Source: Vitreoscilla sp.
GTDB taxonomy: Bacteria; Pseudomonadota; Gammaproteobacteria; Burkholderiales; Burkholderiaceae
Direction: 5' to 3'
DNA length: 9,099 nt
Assembly: GCA_014378125.1 (NCBI GenBank)
Contig: JACMOG010000951.1
Span: forward strand, 1 to 9,099
Part shown: positions 1 through 7,375 of the stretch, one piece after another
How positions within the stretch are numbered: position 1 is the stretch's first letter
How the letters are laid out: every line of letters begins with the position of its first letter
Made by a program: the position numbers and the translations under genes
The notes under the pieces: model-generated
Told to the model about the DNA's origin: nothing
The model's database searches: none
Seen by the model: the letters and a program-made list of their open reading frames with translations, nothing else

Positions 1-1
1 C

Positions 2-1852
2 CAGGCGGCGGCTCCCGGCGCGCCCACCTCGCCACCGCACCAGCTTGACGCCGCGCTGTGGTCGCGCTCCGCGGCGGCCGCCGACATCGGCCCCTACCTT
101 CAGGCCTGGCTCGCACTGCAATGCGCTGAGCTGGAGTGCGCCGTCGCCGGCGTGGTGCTGTGGCAGCAAGACGGCGGCGCGTTTGCACCCATGGCCGTGT
201 GGCCCAGCGTGCAGCGCGATGTCACGCACCTGAGTGAAGCCGCACGGCGCGCCTTGCTTGAACGCCGCGGCCTGACCAGCGCCGGCGGCGACGCGGTCAG
301 CCCGCGCGCCTTTGTTGCCTACCCCATCGTGGTGGGCGACGTGGCCCGCGCGGTGGCCGTGGTGGACCTTCTCACACCCACTCAGCCGCAACTGCAGCGC
401 GCCATGCAGCGCCTGCACTGGGGCGCAGGCTGGCTTGAGAGCCGTGCCCGTGACGATGTAGCCGCGCGCGCCCCCGCCGAGCTCGCGCACGTGCGCGCGG
501 CGGTGGACCTGGTGGCCGTGGCCGCGGACGCCGCCACGGCGCGCGAGGCCATGCTCGCCTTGGTCAACGGCGTGGTCGACAAACTCGCCATTACGCGCGC
601 CATGCTCGGCGTGGCGCGGCGCGGACGCGTTGAGCTGTGGGCCATCTCCAAGACCGCCTGGTTCGACGGCCGCACCCAGGAAGCGGGGGAGATCGAAAAC
701 CTGATGGAAGAAGCGCTGGACCAAGGCGCGGCGCTGCGCTGGCCGGTGACCCAGGGCGAGGCGTTCAAGGTGCGTGTGGCGCATGAAGAGTGGTGCCGCC
801 GCCGCAGCACCACGGCGGTGGCATCGGTGCCGGTGGTGGGGCGTGACGGCGCGGTGGCGGTGCTCACGGTGGAGCGTGACGACGGCGCGGGCATCCACCC
901 CGCCGACGTGCAGCGCCTGCAGGCCCTGTGCCTGCTGCTGGGGCCGCAACTGCAAGACAAGCTGGTGCTCGAGCGCTGGCTGGCGGGCCGCGTGCCGCGC
1001 CAACTGGGTGTGCTGCGCGAGCGCGTGCTGGGCCAGGGACACGCCACGTGGAAGCTGGGCACCGTGGCGCTCATCGCCGTGGCCCTGGTGCTCGGGCTGG
1101 CCACGCAGGACTACCGCGTCACCGCCAAGTCGGTGATCCAGGGGCTGGTGCAGCGCGCGGCGGTGGCGCCCTTTGACGGCTTTGTGGCCAGCGCTCCGGT
1201 GCGCGCCGGCCAAGTCGTCAAAGCTGGCCAGGTGCTGGCCACGCTGGACGACCGCGACCTGCGCCTAGAGGCCACACGCTGGCAGAGCGAATTTGAGCAG
1301 GCCGATCAAAAGCAGCGCGACGCCACCGCCAAACGCGACCGCGCGGCGATGGCCATGCTCTCGGCGCAGATGCGCCAGGCGCAGTCGCAGCGTGCGCTGG
1401 CCGAGCAAAAGCTCGCACGCACCGAAATCACCGCCGCCATCGACGGCCTGGTGGTCTCAGGGGACCTGTCGCAGAAACTCGGCTCGCCGGTGCAAACGGG
1501 AGAGCTGCTGTTCGAGGTGGCGCGGCTGGACGGCTACCGCGTCATATTGCAAGTGGACGAGCGCGACATCGGCGAGCTGCGCGTCGGGCAGAGCGGCCGC
1601 CTGGTGCTCAACGGCTGGAGCCGCGAGGCGCTGGCGTTCAAGGTCACCAACGTCACGGCCGTGGCCGAGCAGCGCGAGGGGCGCAACTACTTCCGTGTCG
1701 AATCGGCGTTAGCACCCGGCAGCCATGTCGATTTGCGACCGGGCATGGAAGGCGTGGCCAAGGTCGAGGTCGGCGAGCGCAAGCTGTGGTGGGTGTGGAC
1801 CCACACGCTGGCGGACTGGCTGCGCCTGGCCACCTGGCGCTGGCTGCCATGA
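2..1852 (+). CDS. GAF-GAF-TM-HlyD membrane fusion protein (5' partial)
   Basis: The frame is open from the first base, and its upstream residues (DIGPYLQAWLALQC) continue a domain, so the gene begins before the window; the GTG at 152 is an internal codon. Visible residues about 25-150 and 160-320 each look like a GAF domain, the first degenerate. A single hydrophobic helix follows at about 350-370 (WKLGTVALIAVALVLG). Then comes an HlyD-type adaptor: first biotinyl-lipoyl half (VAPFDGFVASAPVRAGQVVKAG), a Q/A/R/K-rich coiled-coil hairpin, second half (AAIDGLVVSGDLSQKLG) and a beta-barrel (VILQVDERDIGELRVGQ) ending in a W-rich tail. The likely topology is cytoplasmic GAF domains and a periplasmic adaptor. 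The family role is to bridge an inner-membrane engine to an outer-membrane channel; the GAF ligand is unknown. Its stop overlaps the next gene's start (ATGA at 1849-1852), which indicates coupled translation. Domain calls are by eye; the HlyD part is firm and the GAF part good. Confidence 0.9.
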   Translation, partial: QAAAPGAPTSPPHQLDAALWSRSAAAADIGPYLQAWLALQCAELECAVAGVVLWQQDGGAFAPMAVWPSVQRDVTHLSEAARRALLERRGLTSAGGDAVSPRAFVAYPIVVGDVARAVAVVDLLTPTQPQLQRAMQRLHWGAGWLESRARDDVAARAPAELAHVRAAVDLVAVAADAATAREAMLALVNGVVDKLAITRAMLGVARRGRVELWAISKTAWFDGRTQEAGEIENLMEEALDQGAALRWPVTQGEAFKVRVAHEEWCRRRSTTAVASVPVVGRDGAVAVLTVERDDGAGIHPADVQRLQALCLLLGPQLQDKLVLERWLAGRVPRQLGVLRERVLGQGHATWKLGTVALIAVALVLGLATQDYRVTAKSVIQGLVQRAAVAPFDGFVASAPVRAGQVVKAGQVLATLDDRDLRLEATRWQSEFEQADQKQRDATAKRDRAAMAMLSAQMRQAQSQRALAEQKLARTEITAAIDGLVVSGDLSQKLGSPVQTGELLFEVARLDGYRVILQVDERDIGELRVGQSGRLVLNGWSREALAFKVTNVTAVAEQREGRNYFRVESALAPGSHVDLRPGMEGVAKVEVGERKLWWVWTHTLADWLRLATWRWLP

Positions 1853-3996
1853 CGGTCGACTTCTTCAGCAGCTCGTGGTACCGCGTGGCCGCGCTCAAGC
1901 CGCGTTTGTCGCCGCGCTTGCACGTGGGGCGCCACCGCTACCGCAGAGAGTCGTGGTATGTGCTCAAGGACCCCATCACCAACCGCGTGCACCGCTTCAC
2001 GCCGCAAACCTACTACCTGCTGGGCCAGATGGATGGCCAGCGCGCGCTCGGCGTGATCTGGCAACACGGCCTGGAGCAGCTTGGCGACGACGCGCCCACG
2101 CAGGACGAGCTGATCCAGTTGCTGGGCCAGTTGCACGGTGCCGACGTGGTGGAGTGCGACGTGCCACCCGACGACGCCGAGCTCTTCGAGCGCTTTGGCA
2201 AGACAGCACGCTCCAAACACGCCTCGCTGTGGCGCAACCCCTTGTTCATCCGCATCCCGCTGTGGGACCCCGACACCTTTCTTGAGCGCACCCAGCATCT
2301 GGTGAGGCCGCTGGCCGGACGCGCAGGCCTGCTGCTGTGGCTGGCACTGGTGCTGCCGGCCCTGCTGCTGGCGGGCGTGCACTGGGAGCCGCTCACGCGC
2401 AACCTGGCCGACCAGGTACTGGCCACGGGCAACCTGCTCGTGCTGGCGTTGACCTTCCCCGTCGTCAAACTACTGCACGAGCTGGGCCACGCCTACGCCA
2501 CCAAGCTGCGCGGCGGCCAGGTGCACGAGATCGGCCTCATGCTGCTGGTGCTGATGCCCGCGCCCTACGTTGACAGCTCGGCGGCGAGTGCGTTCAAACA
2601 CAAGTGGAGCCGCGCCGTGGTGGGCGCGGCGGGCATGCTGGTGGAAACCGCCTTGGCGTCATTGGCCATGTTCGCTTGGGTGCTGCTCGAACCGGGCTTT
2701 GCCCGCGCGCTGTGCTTCAACATCATGCTCATCGCCGGCGTCTCCACGGTGATCTTCAACTTGAACCCGCTGCTGCGCTACGACGGCTACTACATCCTGT
2801 GTGACCTGATCGAAGTGCCCAACCTGGCGCAGCGCTCCAAGCGCTATTTGGTCGAGGTCATCGACCGCCATCTCTTTCGTGTGTCTGGCACGCAAGGCAT
2901 GCGGCTGGCGCCGGGCGAAGCTCCGTGGCTGGCGGTCTACATTCCTTTGTCGACGCTCTACCGCACCTTTGTGATGTTAGCCATCGCGCTCTTCATCGCC
3001 AGCGAGTACTTCATCGTCGGTGTGCTGCTGGCGCTGTGGACCATTGCGCAGAGCGTGCTCTGGCCGCTGGCCAAGGGCGTCTGGCATGTGGTGGGCGCGC
3101 CCGAGCTGCAACGCCGGCGCGGGCCGGCGCTGGCCACCAGCGCGGCGCTGCTGGCGCTGCTGGGCGGGCTGCTGTTTGTGCTGCCGGCGCCCAGCCGCGT
3201 CATGGCGCAGGGTGTGATCTGGTTGCCCGACGACGCGCAGCTGCGCGCGCAAGCCGCCGGCTTTGTGCAGCAGCTGCTGCTGGCGCCGGGCACGCAGGTG
3301 CAGCCTGGCAGCTTGGTCGGCCTGCTCGAACGGCCGGAGATGCAGGCCGAGTTCGAGGTGCAAGGCGCGCGCGTCGACGAAGCTCAGGCCAAGTGGAACA
3401 GCGTGATGGTGAACGACCGCGTACGCGCCGAGCTGGCGCGCCAGGAGCTGGCCACCGAGCAGGCGGTGTTGGCGCGCGTTCAAAGCGAGCTGCAAGCGCT
3501 GGAAGTGCGCGCGCTTGCCGGCGGCACCTTGATCATGCCGGCGGCGGCCGAACTGCCGGGGCGCTTCGCACGCAAAGGCGAGGTGCTGGGTTGGCTGGGC
3601 GACCACCGTCAGCGCTTGGTGCGCGTGGTAGTGGAGCAGGCCGACATCGACCGTGTGCTGCAACGCCGCCGCGCGGTGCAGGTGCGCCTCGCGCCCGATC
3701 CCTCGCAGGTGCTCGGCGCCGAGCTGGTGCGCGAGGTGCCCGCCGGCCGCGACCAGCTGCCCAGCAAAGCCTTGGCCGTTGAAGGCGGCGGTGAACACCT
3801 GGCCGACCCCAGCGACCCGCAGGGCTTGAAGACGCTGCAGCGTGTCTTCCAGCTCGACGTGCAGCTCAGCCAGCCGCAGTCCTTCATGCCGCTGGGCGCT
3901 CGCGCCTGGGTGCGCTTCGAGCTCGAGCCCGAGCCGCTGGGCCAACAAGCCTGGCGCGCACTGCGCCAGCTTTTCCTGACGCGTTTCGATGTCTGA
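1849..3996 (+). CDS. PqqD-like / M50 membrane metalloprotease / HlyD-like fusion
   Basis: This is a 715-residue protein. The ATG at 1849 is chosen because it makes an ATGA overlap with the preceding stop; an upstream in-frame GTG at 1786 lies inside the previous gene and adds only unconvincing residues. Residues about 22-110 resemble a PqqD-type peptide-binding domain (SWYVLKDPITNRVHRF). Hydrophobic helices follow at about 159-177, 193-209, 228-240, 255-280, 287-303, 362-400 and 427-446. The zinc protease signature is complete: HELGH at 210-214 and NPLLRYDG at 306-313, with D312 the expected third ligand, as in site-2-type proteases. Residues 444-715 form a periplasmic HlyD-like module with a lipoyl-like strand (AQAAGFVQQLLLAPGTQVQPG), a helical hairpin and a barrel. 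By inference it could process or bind an exported peptide while serving as the inner-membrane adaptor. No Shine-Dalgarno is evident, so expression probably depends on coupling. The family is often labelled just 'site-2 protease' or 'HlyD family'; the substrate is unknown. Confidence 0.9.
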   Translation: MTVDFFSSSWYRVAALKPRLSPRLHVGRHRYRRESWYVLKDPITNRVHRFTPQTYYLLGQMDGQRALGVIWQHGLEQLGDDAPTQDELIQLLGQLHGADVVECDVPPDDAELFERFGKTARSKHASLWRNPLFIRIPLWDPDTFLERTQHLVRPLAGRAGLLLWLALVLPALLLAGVHWEPLTRNLADQVLATGNLLVLALTFPVVKLLHELGHAYATKLRGGQVHEIGLMLLVLMPAPYVDSSAASAFKHKWSRAVVGAAGMLVETALASLAMFAWVLLEPGFARALCFNIMLIAGVSTVIFNLNPLLRYDGYYILCDLIEVPNLAQRSKRYLVEVIDRHLFRVSGTQGMRLAPGEAPWLAVYIPLSTLYRTFVMLAIALFIASEYFIVGVLLALWTIAQSVLWPLAKGVWHVVGAPELQRRRGPALATSAALLALLGGLLFVLPAPSRVMAQGVIWLPDDAQLRAQAAGFVQQLLLAPGTQVQPGSLVGLLERPEMQAEFEVQGARVDEAQAKWNSVMVNDRVRAELARQELATEQAVLARVQSELQALEVRALAGGTLIMPAAAELPGRFARKGEVLGWLGDHRQRLVRVVVEQADIDRVLQRRRAVQVRLAPDPSQVLGAELVREVPAGRDQLPSKALAVEGGGEHLADPSDPQGLKTLQRVFQLDVQLSQPQSFMPLGARAWVRFELEPEPLGQQAWRALRQLFLTRFDV

Positions 3997-6001
3997 GGCG
4001 ATCCAGCCCCTGCCGCCCTTCGTGCCGGGCATCGAGCGCGCGTCGCGCCAGCGTGGCAATGCACTCGACGTCTGGCTTGCGCGTGGTTACGGGCAGTGGC
4101 GAATCACGTTGCTGGCCGGTTCCAAGGCGCTGACGGCCGTCTCGCTGCGCGCGCTGGGCGCTGCGGCCGACGCTGCGGGGGAGGCTGCCGCCCACGTCGC
4201 GTCGATGGACGCCGCCGCATTGGCCGCTCACACCACCACGCTGCGCCAGGCCTTGCAACGCCATGGCCTGACCGACGCGAACAGCGCGCAGGCCTTGGGC
4301 TTGGCCTGCGTGCTCGCGCAGCGTGAGCTGGGCCTCGTGCCGCACCGCGTGCAGCGCATGGGTGCGGCGGCCCTGCTGCGCGGCATGGTGGCCGAGATGG
4401 CCACGGGCGAAGGCAAGTCGCTCACCGCCGCGCTGGCCGCGGCCTGTGTGGCACTCAGCGGCCGCCCGGTGCACATCATCACCGTCAACGACTACCTGGC
4501 CGAACGTGACGCCATGGTGCACCGGCCCTTGTCCGCCGCGCTGGGCCTGCACGTCGCGGCGGTGCAAGCCGCGCAGACGCCGCCGCAGCGCGTGCAGGTG
4601 TATGCGCAGGACATCGTTTACTGCACCAACAAGGACGTGGTGTTCGACTACATGCGCGACCACCTGGGCCAGGCCGGGAGCCACACGCCGCGGCAGGCCG
4701 CGGTCCAGTCCGCGCTCGGGTTGTCGCAAGACGGCGGACGGCCACGCGCGCTGCGCGAGCTGGCGTTTGCCATCGTCGACGAAGCCGACAGCGTGCTGAT
4801 TGACGAAGCGCGCACGCCGCTGATCATCTCCAGCGAACGCGACAGGGTGCCGCTGCAGGTGTGCCGCGAAGCGCTGGACATCGCGCTTGCGCTCGACGCC
4901 GACGAGCACTTCAGCGTGGACCGCCTGCACCACCAGGTGGCCCTGACCGACGCCGGCGTCGAGCGTACGCAGCAGCTCGCGGCCGCGCTGCACGGCCTGT
5001 GGCGAAGCGAACGCGCGCGCTCGCACCTAGTGCGCCAGGCGCTGTCGGCCACGGCCTTGTTCATTCGCGAGCGTGACTACATCGTGCGCGACGGCAAGGT
5101 GCACATCGTCGACGAGTTCACCGGCCGCGTGCTGCCCGACCGCGCCTGGGAGCAGGGCATCCACCAGATGATCGAACTCAAGGAGGGACTGGCCATGACA
5201 CCCAGCCGCGAGCCCGTGGCACGTTTGACCTACCCTGCGTACTTCACGCGTTATGCACGCCTGGCCGGCATGACCGGCACGGCGCGTGAAGTTGCCGGTG
5301 AGCTGTGGGCTTTGTATGGACTCAAGGTCGCCTGCATTCCCACGCACCGCCCAGTGCAACGCGTCGAGTTGCCCGCGCAGGTGTTCGTTAGCCAGGCGCT
5401 ACAAGCCACAGCCTTGGTACAAGCCTGCCGCGACATGCAGGCACTGGGCCGCGCGGTGCTCATCGGCACGCGTTCGGTGCAAGGCTCGGAGCACGTGGCG
5501 CAGGCCTTGGCGGCGCAGGGCATCGCGCACGTGGTGCTCAACGCCAAACAAGACGCCGACGAGGCCGGCGTGGTGGCGCGCGCCGGCGGCCCGGGCTGCG
5601 TCACCGTGGCCACCAACATGGCCGGGCGCGGCACCGACATCGCACTGGCTGCGGCCACGCACGCGGCCGGCGGCCTGCACGTCATCCTGACCGAGTTCCA
5701 CGAGTCCGGGCGCATCGACCGCCAACTCGTCGGCCGCTGCGCGCGCCAGGGCGACCCGGGCTCGTGGCAGGCCATCACGCATGTGCGTGCGGAAATTTTC
5801 CAGCGCTACGCACCACGCTGGTCGGCGCTGGCGCTGCGCCTGGCGGGTGCGCGTCCTGCCCTGCCGGCCCTGTTGGCAAGCCTGCTGCGACAGGGTGCGC
5901 AGCGCCGCGCCGAACGTATGAACGCCTGGACCCGCGCGATGGCGCTGCGCAGCGAAAGGCGCCAGGACCGCCTGATGGCCTTTGCCGGAAAGAAGAGTTG
6001 A
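3989..6001 (+). CDS. SecA-like translocase ATPase lacking the C-terminal third
   Basis: This 670-residue cytoplasmic motor starts at ATG 3989, overlapping the previous gene by 8 nt. SecA motifs appear in order: a Q-motif-like segment (PHRVQRMG), Walker A TGEGKS (139-144), TVNDYLAERDA, TNKDVVFDYMRDHL, Walker B DEAD (264-267) followed by SVLIDEARTPLIIS, a short preprotein-crosslinking domain (HFSVDRLHHQVALTDAGVE), YIVRDGKVHIVDEFTGR, LAGMTGT (M428-T431), ATNMAGRGTDI (541-551), and motif VI with Q579, R583 and R586 in GRCARQGDPGS. ATPase residues are therefore retained. Differences from housekeeping SecA are DEAD instead of DEVD, GKS instead of GKT, GRCARQ instead of GR(A/S)GRQ, and about 78 residues after motif VI where E. 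coli SecA has roughly 320. The end aligns with the early long scaffold helix (AQRRAERMN), so the wing, two-helix finger and zinc tail are absent. It is probably a specialised paralogue serving the flanking adaptors; housekeeping SecA is unlikely because of length and context. Confidence 0.93.
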   Translation: MSEAIQPLPPFVPGIERASRQRGNALDVWLARGYGQWRITLLAGSKALTAVSLRALGAAADAAGEAAAHVASMDAAALAAHTTTLRQALQRHGLTDANSAQALGLACVLAQRELGLVPHRVQRMGAAALLRGMVAEMATGEGKSLTAALAAACVALSGRPVHIITVNDYLAERDAMVHRPLSAALGLHVAAVQAAQTPPQRVQVYAQDIVYCTNKDVVFDYMRDHLGQAGSHTPRQAAVQSALGLSQDGGRPRALRELAFAIVDEADSVLIDEARTPLIISSERDRVPLQVCREALDIALALDADEHFSVDRLHHQVALTDAGVERTQQLAAALHGLWRSERARSHLVRQALSATALFIRERDYIVRDGKVHIVDEFTGRVLPDRAWEQGIHQMIELKEGLAMTPSREPVARLTYPAYFTRYARLAGMTGTAREVAGELWALYGLKVACIPTHRPVQRVELPAQVFVSQALQATALVQACRDMQALGRAVLIGTRSVQGSEHVAQALAAQGIAHVVLNAKQDADEAGVVARAGGPGCVTVATNMAGRGTDIALAAATHAAGGLHVILTEFHESGRIDRQLVGRCARQGDPGSWQAITHVRAEIFQRYAPRWSALALRLAGARPALPALLASLLRQGAQRRAERMNAWTRAMALRSERRQDRLMAFAGKKS

Positions 6002-6007
6002 GCTGAC

Positions 6008-6916
6008 ATGCCCCTGACCACGTCGCGCACCGGCCGCACGCCGCCCACACCCACCCTGCTTCTGTGCGCCTTGTTGACCACCGGCACGGCCCATGCCGCC
6101 GAGTTCGACTGCCTGATCGAGCCACGGCGCACGGTGCTCATCTCCGGCCCGGTGGAGGCCTTGATCACGCAGGTGCGCGTCGACCGTGGCGACCTCGTGC
6201 GCAAGGGCGACGTGCTGGTCGAGTTCGAGTCGGGAGTTGAGCGCGCCACCGCCGAGTTGGCGCGCCAGCGCTCCGAGGTCGTCAGCGCCATCGAAGCGCG
6301 CCAGGCGCGCCAGGAGTACGCTGTGGCGAAGGTCACGCGGCGCCAGGAACTCACCAAGCAGAATTTCATCAGCCAGCAGGACTTGGAGGAGTCCGAGGCC
6401 GAACGCCGACTCACGGAGGCCGAACTCAAGGAGGCACGCGACAACAAGCGCCTGGCCGAGCTGGAGTACCGCCGCGCCGCGGAGCTGCTGCGCCAGCGTT
6501 CGTTGACCAGCCCGGTCAGCGGCATCGTGGTGGAGCGCCTGATGCACCCGGGCGAGGTCTCCGAGCTGGGCAAGAAGCCGATCCTGAAAATTGCCGACAT
6601 CGACACCCTCAGCGTCGAAGTCGTGTTGCCGCTGGCCGCCTACCGCCAGGTCGCCAAGGGTGACGTGGCCAGCGTGCGCCCCGAAGGTCCCATCGGCGGC
6701 CAGCACGAAGCCCGCGTGGCCGTGGTCGACAAAGTGCTGGACGCCGCCAGCGGCACCTTTGGCGCACGCCTGGACCTGCCCAACCCCAAGGGCGCCATAC
6801 CCGCGGGCGTGCGTTGTCGCATCGACTTTCCCAAGGTCACGGCACCCACGGGCACACGGGGCGCCAGGCCGCTTGGCGCGGCCACCGGCCCGGCGTCGCC
6901 GAGCGCCGGCCGCTGA
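6008..6916 (+). CDS. Periplasmic HlyD/RND-type adaptor subunit
   Basis: This is a 302-residue exported protein. A basic N-terminus, hydrophobic core (LLLCALLTTGTAHA) and AHA-A site predict signal peptidase I cleavage near residue 30. The mature part shows a first biotinyl-lipoyl half (VLISGPVEALITQVRVDRGD and the VRKGDVL turn, about 43-75), a long charged coiled-coil hairpin (about 76-164) with a QNFISQQDLEESE stretch at its tip, a second lipoyl half (LTSPVSGIVVERLMHPGEV), a barrel (VEVVLPLAAYRQV, DAASGTFGARLDLPNPKG, PAGVRCRIDFP) and a low-complexity Ala/Gly/Pro tail. It has no transmembrane anchor beyond the signal. The family docks on TolC-type channels through the hairpin. It starts 6 nt after the SecA-like stop with only a weak purine stretch upstream, consistent with coupling. 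It is the third adaptor module in the cassette, and no ABC or RND pump gene is beside it. The family call is strong; partner and cargo are unknown. Confidence 0.92.
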   Translation: MPLTTSRTGRTPPTPTLLLCALLTTGTAHAAEFDCLIEPRRTVLISGPVEALITQVRVDRGDLVRKGDVLVEFESGVERATAELARQRSEVVSAIEARQARQEYAVAKVTRRQELTKQNFISQQDLEESEAERRLTEAELKEARDNKRLAELEYRRAAELLRQRSLTSPVSGIVVERLMHPGEVSELGKKPILKIADIDTLSVEVVLPLAAYRQVAKGDVASVRPEGPIGGQHEARVAVVDKVLDAASGTFGARLDLPNPKGAIPAGVRCRIDFPKVTAPTGTRGARPLGAATGPASPSAGR

Positions 6917-7005
6917 GACAGTACGCGCCTGGCCATGAAGAACGCCGGGCAAGCTGCGTGGGCATCGGGCCTTCGGCCGCCACCCGTGTGCTGCTCTTGA
7001 CGCCA

Positions 7006-7270
7006 GTGCTGGACATGCTGACCTACGAGGCCGGCGCGTTCTATGTCATATATCGGGGCTGGTTGGACTTCACGAGGTGGCATCTGCTGCATCAGTCCGG
7101 CGTCTTCTTCGTGACCCACGCGAAGTGGGGCATGACGCGCGTCGCGTCTACTTGAGCTCGGTGGACCATCGCACGGGGCTGATCTGCAATCGGCTCGTAA
7201 TGCTCGCCGGCTATTACCCGTTCACAATTACCCGGAGCATCTACGGCACATTAAATTAAAGGACGTCAGA
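7006..7270 (+). pseudogene. Decayed IS4-type DDE transposase fragment
   Basis: Three successive reading frames spell one familiar transposase segment. Frame 1 from 7006 gives VLDMLTYEAGAFYV, RGWLDFTRWHLLHQ and SGVFFVTHAKWG. Frame 3 from about 7128 gives DARRVYLSSVDHRTGLIC. Frame 2 from 7226 gives NYPEHLRHIKLKD. In intact IS4-family transposases, as I recall them, these read LDLL.PEPGAFYVMDRGYLDF, LHQAGAFFVTRAK, RRVYS.PVDR.TGIICD and YPEHLRRIRFKD. Two frameshifts, loss of the catalytic Asp (DRGY is now YRGW) and missing N- and C-terminal parts show it is dead. I see no terminal inverted repeats. The 6917-7005 stretch before it has nothing recognisable. An in-frame reading from 6814 to 7155 merely joins this fragment to out-of-frame adaptor sequence and is not a gene. 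Confidence 0.85.
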
Positions 7271-7272
7271 AC

Positions 7273-7375
7273 GCATCGGCGCCGGTGCCTCGGGGCGGAG
7301 TAGGGGGCTTGGCTACTGGCGACAACGAATGGGAAACCCTCTAGGCCCAAGTCCCCGATCCGGGCATCGGCGCCG
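7273..7375. repeat. 12-bp direct repeat flanking a noncoding spacer
   Basis: GCATCGGCGCCG occurs at 7273-7284, right where transposase similarity stops, and again at 7364-7375. The intervening bases show no gene. It could be a scar of insertion or deletion around the old IS element, or a chance match in GC-rich DNA. The repeats do not bracket the transposase fragment, so they are not a simple target-site duplication of it. Confidence 0.45.

Noticed and set aside
152..154. GTG as start of the first gene
   Set aside because: The frame continues upstream to the window edge with domain-like residues, so the gene is 5' truncated.
1786..1848. Upstream GTG start for the M50 fusion
   Set aside because: It would overlap the previous gene by over 60 nt and adds atypical residues; ATG 1849 gives the ATGA coupling.
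2977..4059. Minus-strand open frame opposite the M50 fusion C-terminus
   Set aside because: His/Gln/Arg-rich low-information translation, no start signal, and it crosses a coupled junction of real genes.
3989..6001. Housekeeping SecA
   Set aside because: Too short, C-terminal domains missing, motif differences, and located among adaptor genes.
5399..6952. Long minus-strand open frame opposite the SecA-like and adaptor genes
   Set aside because: It is an antisense shadow of high-GC coding DNA: the translation is rich in Arg/Ala/His/Gln with no family resemblance, while the + strand carries clear motifs throughout.
6814..7155. 113-codon + strand frame as a separate gene
   Set aside because: Its first part is the adaptor gene read out of frame and its second part is the transposase remnant.
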